From the NCBI RefSeq assembly GCF_014192105.1, contig NZ_JACHXK010000001.1, positions 620,001 to 684,000 on the forward strand: 64,000 nt of DNA. The letters run 5' to 3'. The DNA is from Paenibacillus phyllosphaerae. GTDB lineage: Bacteria; Bacillota; Bacilli; Paenibacillales; Paenibacillaceae. The notes below the pieces were generated by a model. It made no database searches and was not told the DNA's origin. It saw nothing but the letters and a program-made list of their open reading frames with translations. Positions 16,521 through 24,522 of this stretch are shown here, piece by piece; position 1 is the stretch's first letter, and every line of letters begins with the position of its first letter. The translations under genes were made by a program, and so were the position numbers.

Positions 16521-17087
16521 TCAGATACTCGCCAGCAGCTCGCGCAGCTCTTTCACGATCGTCTGTTGATATCCAGTGCCTTCGCCGTAGCGGCGTCCCA
16601 TCTCTTGGCGCGTCTCTCCCAGCTTCTCCTGGTAGTCTGCGGCCTCACGGTCCGGATTCGCCTGCTTGAAAGCAATCATCGCTTCCTGTACATGCGCCGG
16701 GCGCGGTCCCCATTGCGCCAGCACCTGTCCGCTTGCGTCGGCGATGATGACGATCGGAATTGAGCGTCCGCCCATCGTCAAGAACTCATCCATCGTATCG
16801 AGATGCTCCTCCATAACGAGCACTTCCGTAGGAATGCCCGTGACTTCGAGCGCCTTGAACACGACCGGTACGTTGCGGACGACGTCGCCGCACCAATCCG
16901 CCATTAGGATAAGCACGCGCAGATCGTCGCGGCTGTTCAGCCCTTCGAAGAAGCGCTGGTCCGATTCGTCTTGCCATTCGAAGCGGTTCGACCAATCGAC
17001 GAACGCTTCCTTATTCTTCGTCATCGTATCGATAAATTGCTGCGGGCTAATGCCTTTGCCTAATTTGGACGCTACATTCTTGCTCAT
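16521..17087 (-). CDS. Thioredoxin-family protein with WCGD active-site variant
   Basis: Protein of about 188 residues with a thioredoxin-like fold. The active-site position reads ADWCGDV, so the second Cys of the usual CxxC is missing; the family cis-Pro is present in RSIPIVI. Such single-Cys members are common in Bacillus and are not classical disulfide reductases. The ATG at 17087 follows GGAGG by 12 nt, while a TTG at 17099 is only 4 nt away, so the exact start is uncertain. It is the first gene of a two-gene unit with the downstream metallo-hydrolase. Confidence 0.85.
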   Translation of the reverse strand: MSKNVASKLGKGISPQQFIDTMTKNKEAFVDWSNRFEWQDESDQRFFEGLNSRDDLRVLILMADWCGDVVRNVPVVFKALEVTGIPTEVLVMEEHLDTMDEFLTMGGRSIPIVIIADASGQVLAQWGPRPAHVQEAMIAFKQANPDREAADYQEKLGETRQEMGRRYGEGTGYQQTIVKELRELLASI

Positions 17088-17207
17088 AGATTCAAGCAAC
17101 CTCCTTGAGGATCGAATAGAATGACGCCGTGTCCACTCGCGAATCGCTAGCGAACAAGCTTGAGTCTTACTCTCTTTATTGTATCAAAGGAAGCCTGTTC
17201 CACCAAA

Positions 17208-17816
17208 TTAAACCGTCTTGCCGCGTTTGCGCAGCACCTTGTACAGGACGTACACGACAAGCAGCGCGATAGCGATCAAGATTGCCGGCTGTACGTACTG
17301 GCCCGCCTTCTCGTCGATGTTCTCCCATTGGTCGCCCAAGGTCGATCCCAGATAGACGAACAGGATGGCCCACGGAATGGAGGCTGCCGTCGTCAGACCG
17401 GTGAAGAGCCAGAAATTCATTCTCGCCATGCCGGCCGGGATGGAAATCGCTTGTCTCATAACAGGCACGAAACGCGCGGTGAATACGATGCCGGAGCCGT
17501 ACCGGTTGAACCAGCCCTCCGCTTTATCCAGATGCTTCGGTGTAATCTTAATGAATTTGCCGTACTTCTCGAAGAATGGCCTGCCTGCGTATCGCCCGAT
17601 GGCGTATAGTATCCACTGCTGCAGAACAGCGCCGATCGTACCGCAGATAACAGCTCCCAGGAACGTGATCTTGTCCTGGTAGACCAAATAGCCGCCATAC
17701 GACAGAACGATTTCACTCGGAATAACCTCGATCCCAAGACCGATAATAATGCCCCAATACCCTAGCCCCTCAATCCAATGCAGGGCAGTCGTCGCCAGCT
17801 CGTGAATCCAATCCAT
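17208..17816 (-). CDS. DedA-family membrane protein
   Basis: DedA/SNARE-associated (VTT) integral membrane protein of about 202 residues with four to five hydrophobic segments. The family motif GxxFxxRFxPxxR is visible as GSGIVFTARFVPVMRQ near residue 130. Some DedA proteins flip undecaprenyl phosphate or phosphatidylethanolamine; the specific lipid here is unknown. The ATG at 17816 is preceded by GGGAGACGGAGA; an ATG at 17837 gives an unlikely charged leader. Single gene, divergent from the cupredoxin. Confidence 0.9.
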   Translation of the reverse strand: MDWIHELATTALHWIEGLGYWGIIIGLGIEVIPSEIVLSYGGYLVYQDKITFLGAVICGTIGAVLQQWILYAIGRYAGRPFFEKYGKFIKITPKHLDKAEGWFNRYGSGIVFTARFVPVMRQAISIPAGMARMNFWLFTGLTTAASIPWAILFVYLGSTLGDQWENIDEKAGQYVQPAILIAIALLVVYVLYKVLRKRGKTV

Positions 17817-18131
17817 TCTCCGTCTCCCATCATACAAATTTTTGGCATTTTTCTTCTCTCTATCGGTATTCTAGCACAACTGCTGACATGCCTCCATAAG
17901 CCTTACGTACAGCTTCGTGACACTTTTGTCATCTTATTCCATCCGTATCGAGGGAAAACGTCTGCCGGGCTCCAACCTCTAGGCTTGGTGCGTTTCATTC
18001 GCGGACATTCTAAGCCTGCTCACCGTATCGCTCTGAACAATTAAGATTCCAGCCCAATAGATAGACATGCCATGACAAGCCTGTGCATAGACTAGCCGTA
18101 GTAAAATACGACGAAAGCAGGTGCAGGTTGC

Positions 18132-18590
18132 ATGACGAAATTCCTGGTCATTACCAAAAAGCATGTCCGCATCGCCACGCTGGTTCTGCTCCTCTTGCTC
18201 GTTGCCGCCGCGTGTCTGAAATGGAATCAGCAATCGCAGGCTGCCATGGGCTCAGCCGACCCCGCTCCGGGCGTGAAGGTGTATCAGATGGTGACAGGCG
18301 AATTCGAGTCCCGCTCCCCCGACGGCAAGATGATCGAAGCGTATGGCTGGTTCCCTGGGTCGCTGCCGGTCAAAGCCGGCGAAGAGGTGGAACTCCGAAT
18401 TACGGGGATCAGCGGGCAGGACCATCCTTTTGTCATTGAGGGGCTTGATGTGAAGGGTACGGTGTCGAAAGGCAAAACGACCGTCGTTCGTTTCAAGGCC
18501 GAGCAAAAAGGCATCTACCAAATCGTCTGCCTCACGCATACGACGCCGGAGCAGAACGGGCCGATGGTCGGCTACATCTCCGTCCAATAA
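18132..18590 (+). CDS. Membrane-anchored cupredoxin-domain protein
   Basis: Protein of 152 residues with an N-terminal signal anchor (about residues 13-29) and a cupredoxin fold. Likely copper ligands are His in DHPFVIEG and Cys, His and Met in the loop CLTHTTPEQNGPM, close to the CuA/nitrosocyanin-like arrangement. It should face the outside of the membrane and could carry electrons or buffer copper. No oxidase or copper-transport gene is adjacent, so the partner is unknown. The ribosome site is weak. The stretch 17838-18131 upstream (294 bp) shows no other feature I can support. Confidence 0.85.
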   Translation: MTKFLVITKKHVRIATLVLLLLLVAAACLKWNQQSQAAMGSADPAPGVKVYQMVTGEFESRSPDGKMIEAYGWFPGSLPVKAGEEVELRITGISGQDHPFVIEGLDVKGTVSKGKTTVVRFKAEQKGIYQIVCLTHTTPEQNGPMVGYISVQ

Positions 18591-18662
18591 CGTCTGCCGC
18601 TTCCGCTATGTGACAGCCCGGTGGGTACTCGCATATATAGGGGTAGAGAGGAGTCGGTCATC

Positions 18663-18980
18663 ATGAAATCCACTACCCCGAAGCAAAAGCATCAATCTGG
18701 CTACCCTACCGCGCGGAAAATCAGACGCGCCTGCGATAACGAGCTGTACCGGACCGCCAAGCGGCTGGGGATCTACCTTCCCAAGGAGAAGCTTGAGGCT
18801 GCCGAAAAATTGTACTTCAAGAAGGTTGCCGCGAACCTTATCTGGATCTCCGAGAACCAGAGCAACCGCCGCAAGCTTGCCGACTGGTGGGACGAGAACG
18901 TCTCCGCCGAGATCGCCGAGCTGTGGGAGGTCGACCGCGAGAAGCTGCAGATCGCGTTCCGCGACGCCTTCGGCGGTTAA
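18663..18980 (+). CDS. Conserved hypothetical basic protein
   Basis: Unrecognised soluble protein of 105 residues, basic at the N-terminus (KQKHQSGYPTARKIRRACDN) and helical throughout, with a Trp-rich segment RRKLADWWDEN. The start at 18663 has GAGGAG 9 nt upstream; an upstream ATG at 18621 would place that ribosome site inside the gene. It is followed by a terminator. It may be a small DNA- or RNA-binding protein, but that is only suggested by composition. Confidence 0.75.
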   Translation: MKSTTPKQKHQSGYPTARKIRRACDNELYRTAKRLGIYLPKEKLEAAEKLYFKKVAANLIWISENQSNRRKLADWWDENVSAEIAELWEVDREKLQIAFRDAFGG

Positions 18981-18992
18981 TACGCGCAGCAA

Positions 18993-19033
18993 AACAGCAG
19001 TACAGCTCCGCCGTGAGCCGCACTGCTGTTTTT
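18993..19033. terminator. Bidirectional terminator
   Basis: AACAGCAGT / ACTGCTGTT stem with a 20-nt loop, flanked by A-rich and T-rich ends. It lies between the convergent genes ending at 18980 and 19065. Confidence 0.7.
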
Positions 19034-19064
19034 GTGTTTTCTAGCCGGAGCCTGACTCGCGGGT

Positions 19065-19421
19065 TTAGCCGATAACCGCGAATGCTTCCGATCCGGCCGG
19101 GATACTGCGCGAGCGGAACTGGACGCCCTGCGAGTTGAAGATACGAACCGTGAGATTCGCGGTCGTCAATGTGCCGATGTTCGCAAACTGAACGACGCCG
19201 AACCTATCGAAGAACGCTGTTGCGATCAGTGTGTTGCCGCGGAATACACGAGCGAAGAACCCGGTTGTGTTGAACGTAACGCCGTTGGTCTGAACCCAGA
19301 GCACCGTCAAACGATTCAGGTAAGGACCCGTCTGTAACCGTTTTACGAGGGGCGTTCTGGTCTTGAGGACTTTACCCTTGCTCGGTGCGTTCAGCTTCGG
19401 TCTTACTTTCGTGGATGCCAT
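19065..19421 (-). CDS. Small uncharacterised beta-rich protein
   Basis: Unrecognised protein of 118 residues. A basic N-terminus (about 35 residues, many Lys/Arg) is followed by repeated short beta-like stretches such as VTFNTTGFFARVFRGNTL and LTVRIFNSQG. It has no Cys or membrane segment. The ATG at 19421 has AGGAG 8 nt upstream; the frame is open back to 19526 but without a ribosome site. The compact beta-rich make-up could suit a spore-surface or structural protein, which is speculation. Confidence 0.72.
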   Translation of the reverse strand: MASTKVRPKLNAPSKGKVLKTRTPLVKRLQTGPYLNRLTVLWVQTNGVTFNTTGFFARVFRGNTLIATAFFDRFGVVQFANIGTLTTANLTVRIFNSQGVQFRSRSIPAGSEAFAVIG

Positions 19422-19629
19422 CTCTTTCACTCCTCTCACGTTTATCTTCAGCGTATGCCAAGATTCGCGAGCGGATTGGACAAAGCGACTGATTCGGATA
19501 CCTATTTTGCAAAGGAAGCCGGGCACGTGGAATAAAGATGGCAGCTTCGGGAGGATGTTACCCGTCGTCGAGAGGATGCCCTATGTTCTCGCGCGAGAAA
19601 GTGCCTCGGCTGATGGGAAAAGCGGTCTC

Positions 19630-21726
19630 TTAAGGCGCCAACCGCTGCAACAGCTCGCTGCTGCGCGCCGCAGCTTCCTCCGCTTCCTCCGTCCGCTCGA
19701 AGCGCCTCCCGTTCACGCGGAGCGGCTCCTCCGTAAGCTGCGCATATCGTTTATCCATTGCAACCGCTGCTTGCGCCGCTTGGATTGCGGCCTCCCGCTT
19801 CCCCTCTTTCGCGCTCGCAATGGCAAGTTCCACCATGGCTGACACGGCCTTCGTCTGACGTTCGGCATGATAACGGTCCAGCCTCAGCGCCTCCTCCATC
19901 CACGCCACCGCTTGCGGTACCTGCCCCTGAGCAGCCGCAGCTTTCCCTAGCGCGAACAACAGCCTCGGCGAATCCGGCTCCCTGCTCAACCCGGCAAGTA
20001 GCAGCGCCTCTCTGCTAGGCAGAGGAATCAGTTCGGCCAGATCGAGCCGGGCCTGCGTCAAATTCGGATTGCGTTCCAGCGCTTCGCGCAGCAGCTGTTC
20101 CTTGTGCTGTTCGTCTGCCGCGGTTGAGGACGTCTCATACAGCGTATTCGCTTCATCCAGCCTCCAGCTTCCAAGCGCTGAGACGAAGAGCAGGATGAGC
20201 GCGGCGATCGCGCAGACGGATTTCGCTCGCGTTACGCGGATAGGACTAGGACTATGCGATTGTTGAAGTTGGCTATGCCCATCATCACTCGCATGCATCA
20301 CGATGAATCCGATCAGGATGAGCCAGTAACAGCCATAAGACAGATCAAAGTCGACGCCGGCATGAAGCAATAACACGCCGATCGGGATCAGTCCGGAACG
20401 GTCGCATCGCCACACCCGCAGCAGCAGGGCCGCGAGGACGAGCAGGAATACGCAGGCACCGACAATCCCGAGATCGAGCACGATGTCCAAATATCCGCTA
20501 TGCACCTCATTGCCGACATAAGGCTGGGATTGGATCTGCCGGAACAACATGCGCCACGTATCGCCGCCTCTGCCGAACAGAGGCGCCTCGCTAATCAGCT
20601 TAAGGCTGTCCCAATAGAACAAGGTGCGCGCTGCGGCCGTATCATAATGGCCCTCCAACCGGCCGGAAGCGACGCGCGGCAATATCGCGATGGCGGCTGC
20701 GGAGGACATCCCCCAGAAGATGGCGGCCTGCCAAATTCGAAGCTTGGGCTCGAGACGTTGAATGGCCACAAATAATCCAATTAAGACGAGCAGACCCGCG
20801 AGCCAGAGGAGGATCAATTGCCAATCGGCGGCCTTGCTGCCAGGCAGCGTAGCGGGACGGTCTACCGCCACAGCAGGCAAGGCAATCCGATAAACGACGC
20901 CGATCCCGATGAGCGATACTCCGCTGAACACCAGCCATCTGGAGATGGACTTTCTGCCGATGAAGACGAAGGCAAGCAGCCAACCGAGCAGCGCTGCGAT
21001 CCATGCACCGCGCGATTCGGTGAGCAGCAATACAAGGCCGCTAAGCGTAGACATCGCGCTGGGGACGAGGAATTCGGCTTTCGTTCGGGCATACGCCATC
21101 AGCCGCCACTGGCATAGCAAGTAAGCCGCCGCCAGCGCCCCGAGCGTGTTCGGATATTGGACGAAGCCGGCGAGCCGCGCGCCGGAAGCCGACAGCTCCG
21201 CATCCTCCGTTACCATGATCAGATTCGGAAAGTGCAGCCATCCCATCCAGCCGGCAAGCGCCCCTCCGAGTACAAACAGCCCTGACAGTTGCATGACTGC
21301 CAGCCATACCGTACGGCGGGGAATCCACTTCCTCCGTTGCTCATGCCCCGGCCGCTCTCGACCGGCAAACCAGAAGAAGCCTGTCCACAGAAAAGCGCCA
21401 TACGCCGTATAACGCAGCGCTTGCTCGATCGTCCCCTCCCGCGAAGCCGGATGGCCGAGCAGCGATAGCCCGTAGCAGATTGCGATCGCGAACAGGCCGT
21501 ACGCGGCCAGCGGAATGCGGCGCCAATCGGGATCGTCGCCCCTTGCGGCCGCAGCGCCGCTGCGCATTCCGCGAAGCTTCCGCAGCCCCCATGCTGTGCC
21601 TATGGAGGCCAACGGCGTTATTGCCATGAAGCCTTCCCAGTAGAAGAAGGCGCTGTCGAAAAACATGCCCATTCGATAGGACACGATTATTATAAGTGCG
21701 GTAAGCCATATGGCGGCTAGCGACAA
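19630..21726 (-). CDS. O-antigen ligase-like polytopic membrane protein with C-terminal TPR region
   Basis: Large protein of about 698 residues. The first 480 residues contain about twelve hydrophobic helices and a long outer loop with RGGDTWRMLFRQIQSQPYV-type sequence typical of the Wzy/O-antigen ligase (WaaL) superfamily. The C-terminal 200 residues carry TPR-like helical repeats (SPRLLFALGKAAAAQGQVPQ). Proteins of this type join or polymerise surface glycans or glycosylate proteins. The start is a TTG at 21726 with AAGGAGG 6 nt upstream; a longer frame to 21945 has no ribosome site and runs into repeat DNA. No glycosyltransferases are adjacent, so it is an orphan. Confidence 0.85.
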   Translation of the reverse strand: MSLAAIWLTALIIIVSYRMGMFFDSAFFYWEGFMAITPLASIGTAWGLRKLRGMRSGAAAARGDDPDWRRIPLAAYGLFAIAICYGLSLLGHPASREGTIEQALRYTAYGAFLWTGFFWFAGRERPGHEQRRKWIPRRTVWLAVMQLSGLFVLGGALAGWMGWLHFPNLIMVTEDAELSASGARLAGFVQYPNTLGALAAAYLLCQWRLMAYARTKAEFLVPSAMSTLSGLVLLLTESRGAWIAALLGWLLAFVFIGRKSISRWLVFSGVSLIGIGVVYRIALPAVAVDRPATLPGSKAADWQLILLWLAGLLVLIGLFVAIQRLEPKLRIWQAAIFWGMSSAAAIAILPRVASGRLEGHYDTAAARTLFYWDSLKLISEAPLFGRGGDTWRMLFRQIQSQPYVGNEVHSGYLDIVLDLGIVGACVFLLVLAALLLRVWRCDRSGLIPIGVLLLHAGVDFDLSYGCYWLILIGFIVMHASDDGHSQLQQSHSPSPIRVTRAKSVCAIAALILLFVSALGSWRLDEANTLYETSSTAADEQHKEQLLREALERNPNLTQARLDLAELIPLPSREALLLAGLSREPDSPRLLFALGKAAAAQGQVPQAVAWMEEALRLDRYHAERQTKAVSAMVELAIASAKEGKREAAIQAAQAAVAMDKRYAQLTEEPLRVNGRRFERTEEAEEAAARSSELLQRLAP

Positions 21727-22028
21727 TGTGAACCTCCTTTCTATAGCCAAAGGCCTTTTTGGGCTCCGCCCAAGCCCATTCGTTCTCTTCGCCTCCCCCT
21801 TCCCCCTCCATCGGAGGGGAACCAGAGGGCCCCGTCCCTCTGGACACCCGGGAACAGGCGAGGCTCGGTACGCGGCCGTCTTCGATGTGTCCTTTCGGCG
21901 TGGGCTCGCGTTGTCCCTCGAGGGGAATGATTCGCATGTCAACATGCTCCATTCCAGCGTGCGGACAAAGCTTTTGTTCGAGCTTCGTCCGCGGCTTTGG
22001 TGCCTTGGGGTGGAGACGTGTTACGTTG
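21727..22028. other. Non-coding region bordering the 89-bp repeats
   Basis: About 300 bp upstream of the ligase gene without a convincing gene. Frames are open on both strands, but they lack ribosome sites and have GC- and purine-skewed, repetitive-looking sequence. Conceptual translation gives phrases such as RGPRPSGHPGTGEAR, which I associate with dispersed intergenic repeats in Paenibacillus genomes rather than with proteins. The ligase promoter must lie here, but no clear -35/-10 pair is visible. Confidence 0.4.
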
Positions 22029-22365
22029 AGCGCTTGGGCGCAGCTATGTGCTTGTCCTCGCTTGACGTCCACTTCGTGGACACGCTGACTTTTCTTGGGC
22101 GGAAACTCGGTGAATTGGCGCTTGGGGCGCAGCTGTGTGCGTGTCCTCGCTTGACGTCCACTGCGTGGACACGCTTACTTTTCTTGGGCGGATACTCGGT
22201 GCGTTGGCGTCTGGGGCGCAGCTATGAGCTTGGACTCGCTTGACGTCCGCTTCGCGGACACGCTGACTTTTCTTGGGCTGAAACTCGGTGCGTAGGCGCT
22301 TGGGGCGCTACTATGAACTGACTCCCGCTTGACGTCCACTTTGTGGACACGCTTACTGCGAATCA
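22029..22365. repeat. 89-bp tandem repeat array with a conserved hairpin in each unit
   Basis: The sequence CGCTTGACGTCC recurs at 22059, 22148, 22237 and 22326, exactly 89 bp apart each time. Between these points the text GGCGCTTGGGGCGCAGCTATG and CTGACTTTTCTTGGGC recurs with small changes. Each unit contains the palindrome GTCCRC-N3-GYGGAC. In unit 3 both arms change together (GTCCGC / GCGGAC), which keeps pairing. No coding potential. Confidence 0.9.
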
Positions 22366-22404
22366 TGACTCCCACGCTCTGCCCCTTTTAATCCCATTGT
22401 AACC

Positions 22405-22437
22405 AAAAAAAGCGGTGAGCGCATTGGCGCCACCGCT
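22405..22437 (-). terminator. Terminator of the PilZ gene
   Basis: On the minus strand AAGCGGTGGCGC pairs with GCGCTCACCGCTT around a 4-nt loop and is followed by seven T, just after the stop codon at 22446. Confidence 0.88.
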
Positions 22438-22445
22438 TGATTGGA

Positions 22446-23180
22446 TTAACTGGAGAAGTTCCGTTGTTTGATCTTCTGGGCCTTGCTTCTATAATACGCG
22501 CCGATCTGCTCCCGGATAAAGAAGGCGCGCAGCTTGCGTGTCTGCAAGTCGTCCAGACCGTTGAATCGCGCGCCGTAGAAGGTTTGGCCGCTGCTGCTGT
22601 CGCGGCGCACGATCTCAAGCTCGCACACTAGCTCGAAGCCAAGGTCCAGCTTCACCGTGTAGAGGTCGGCCGGCGCAAGCTCCGAATGTTCGCTTACTTC
22701 CATTCCGACGCCCGTGACCGAGATGTTGCGGATGACGATCGGCACCCACTCTTCCAGCTCGACGCGCTCGGTCTCGCCTGATTTGAGCACTACGTCCCGG
22801 GCCAACACCTGCAGCAGCGTGCCTTTATGGTGCACATCGACCCTGCCGGCTTCGCGTTTCTCTTCGAGTCCGCCGAATGCCCGCGGCGGGAGCAGGACGG
22901 CCAGCGCCCCGTCCGCTTTGCCGATAACCGTGGAGTGCAGGCGCTGAATGCCGACAGGCGCGTAGACGGTCAGATGAACCGGATCGCCCAGCTCGAACGT
23001 CTTGAACTCGGACATCTCGACCTCGATAATCTCGCCTTCAATATGCGTGAGCATGCCTGTCGCCACATAGCCGTCCTTCTCCACTACAGTCCGGCTGTGC
23101 AGCAATGCTTGAATGGGATACGTCGTATTATTAGCGCCGTAGACGCCGGTATCGCGAGCGTTTCTCGTTGATTTCATCAT
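22446..23180 (-). CDS. PilZ-domain c-di-GMP receptor with YcgR-type N-domain
   Basis: Protein of 244 residues. The N-terminal half looks like the YcgR/flagellar-brake beta domain and the C-terminal half is PilZ. The c-di-GMP binding residues are intact: RxxxR as REAGR (about residue 120) and NxSxxG as NISVTG (about 165). The ATG at 23180 has GGAGG 7 nt upstream. Bound c-di-GMP would change motility or secretion by protein contact. Its mRNA leader carries a c-di-GMP-I riboswitch and a terminator, so both synthesis and activity should respond to the same messenger. HD-GYP and GGDEF genes lie directly upstream. Confidence 0.9.
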   Translation of the reverse strand: MMKSTRNARDTGVYGANNTTYPIQALLHSRTVVEKDGYVATGMLTHIEGEIIEVEMSEFKTFELGDPVHLTVYAPVGIQRLHSTVIGKADGALAVLLPPRAFGGLEEKREAGRVDVHHKGTLLQVLARDVVLKSGETERVELEEWVPIVIRNISVTGVGMEVSEHSELAPADLYTVKLDLGFELVCELEIVRRDSSSGQTFYGARFNGLDDLQTRKLRAFFIREQIGAYYRSKAQKIKQRNFSS

Positions 23181-23200
23181 GATGAGACCTCCGTGCACAA

Positions 23201-23234
23201 AATAAAAAAGCCGCTTCATTCCTAGAGCCGACTT
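23201..23234 (-). terminator. Putative expression-platform terminator of the c-di-GMP riboswitch
   Basis: AAGTCG pairs with CGGCTT (one G-T) on the minus strand across a 14-nt loop, followed by TTTTTTATTTT. It lies between the aptamer and the PilZ start, as expected for transcriptional control. Confidence 0.55.
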
Positions 23235-23261
23235 CGTCATCCTGTGGACGGATGCCCTCGC

Positions 23262-23352
23262 GTTCGGCAGCCAGGCTGTCGTCGTTCACCATTCCCGTGA
23301 ACCTTAGACCCTGTAGCTTTGCGTCCCCGCCTTTCGACGAGTTTGCCTTTGT
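23262..23352 (-). ncRNA. Cyclic-di-GMP-I (GEMM) riboswitch aptamer
   Basis: The minus strand reads GGCAAAC, a short gap, CGAAAGGCGGGGACGCAAAG, then CTACAGGGTCTAAGG and, after a variable stem, CCTGGCTGCCG. These are the hallmark conserved blocks of the GEMM-I fold: the GCAAA segment, the GNRA-like CGAAAG, GGACGCAAAGC with the tetraloop-receptor partner, and the closing CUGCCG. It begins about 40 nt after the HD-GYP stop codon and precedes the PilZ gene. Confidence 0.93.
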
Positions 23353-23386
23353 CATGCATGCAATTGTTATGATTCCCGTGACGAAC

Positions 23387-24469
23387 CTACACTTCTTTCA
23401 CAATCATCAGATTGTGCGTATCTTTTAACTCGATCTCGTATGGCGCAGCCGGCGGATTGCCATCCGGCTCCCGCAGAATACGTACCGTCGGGCGATGAAC
23501 CGCAAGCATGTTATTCCGGCAGACGACCGCGATTTGCCCTGTGCTGAGCAGCACCGTCGTTGCGATCGGGTAAATCGAGATATGCTGGCAGAACATTTTG
23601 ATCAGATTCACATCGAAGAACGTGCCCCCGGCCGCGAACAGGAACTCGATCGCTTCGGTCGGCGTATATCTCCGGCGATGCGGTCTTGGCGAGGTCAGCG
23701 CGTCATAGACGTCCGCGATCGCCACGATCTGGGCATATTCATGAATCTCGCTGCCCTTGATCTTGCGCGGATAGCCGCTGCCGTCGAACCGTTCGTGATG
23801 CTGGAATGCGCAGTGCGCGGACAACAAGGAGATATCGTGCTGCGAGCGAAGCAGATTAAAGCCATCCTCCGCGTGCTTCTCAATAACGGCCCGCTCTTCC
23901 TGCGTGATCGGCGACGTCTTGCCGAGCAGCTCCTTCGGCATCTGGGTCATCCCGATGTCGAACAGCAAAGCTCCGACGCCAAGCTCCTCCAGCTGGTTGC
24001 GGTTATATCCCTTCGCCACGCCCATAATGCCGGCCAGAATCGCTACGTTCACCGAGTGGTTGAACAGATAAGCATCCGTCGCCTGAATATTCGTCAGACT
24101 GACGAGAAGTTCCTCGCGCGCTGCCAGATCGTTCAGCAGCTGGCCGAATACGTTCCGGAAGGTTCGTCCCATCTCCGGCGCAATCGCCCTTCCCCGCGTC
24201 GTCGGCGCATCCATGAGCGAAGTCATCGTCTTATGGACTGTACTGATCGCCTTCTTCCGCGTCTCGTCGGAAATCGCATTCGATGGCTCCAGATCCTCGG
24301 TAAACGGATCTTCTATGTACACCATATCGATCCCCATGTTGGTGAGGCGATCAATGAATCGTTGGGTCAGTTCCACGCCGTCTCCAAGCAGCACATTGCC
24401 ATTCTCCTGAAAAATGGCGCGTCCCAGCTTGTCACCCGGTTTAACTGAGGATATATGCGCTCTTCTCAT
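23387..24469 (-). CDS. HD-GYP domain protein with a degenerate HD site
   Basis: Protein of 360 residues. An N-terminal DUF3391-like region (about 1-100) precedes an HD-GYP domain. The GYP part is intact (HHERFDGSGYP), as are HSVNVA, EKHAEDG and ADVYDAL. The HD pair itself, normally LLHDIGK, reads LLFDIGM near residue 167, losing one metal-binding His and the following Lys. HD-GYP enzymes hydrolyse c-di-GMP, so this copy may be weak, altered or a sensor. GGCGGAG precedes the ATG. It is the second gene after the GGDEF gene, with a 53-bp gap, and the c-di-GMP riboswitch follows it. Confidence 0.9.
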   Translation of the reverse strand: MRRAHISSVKPGDKLGRAIFQENGNVLLGDGVELTQRFIDRLTNMGIDMVYIEDPFTEDLEPSNAISDETRKKAISTVHKTMTSLMDAPTTRGRAIAPEMGRTFRNVFGQLLNDLAAREELLVSLTNIQATDAYLFNHSVNVAILAGIMGVAKGYNRNQLEELGVGALLFDIGMTQMPKELLGKTSPITQEERAVIEKHAEDGFNLLRSQHDISLLSAHCAFQHHERFDGSGYPRKIKGSEIHEYAQIVAIADVYDALTSPRPHRRRYTPTEAIEFLFAAGGTFFDVNLIKMFCQHISIYPIATTVLLSTGQIAVVCRNNMLAVHRPTVRILREPDGNPPAAPYEIELKDTHNLMIVKEV

Positions 24470-24522
24470 CGTTTACTCCGCCTTTAAAGGTAACTTTCAT
24501 TGTGCCGCCTGCATGAAAAAAC

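Noticed and set aside
21710-22243. 177-codon plus-strand frame over the repeats
   Set aside because: Runs through the 89-bp array without a ribosome site; translation is repeat text.
22029-22365. CRISPR array
   Set aside because: The 89-bp units repeat over their whole length, with no unique spacers and no cas genes nearby.
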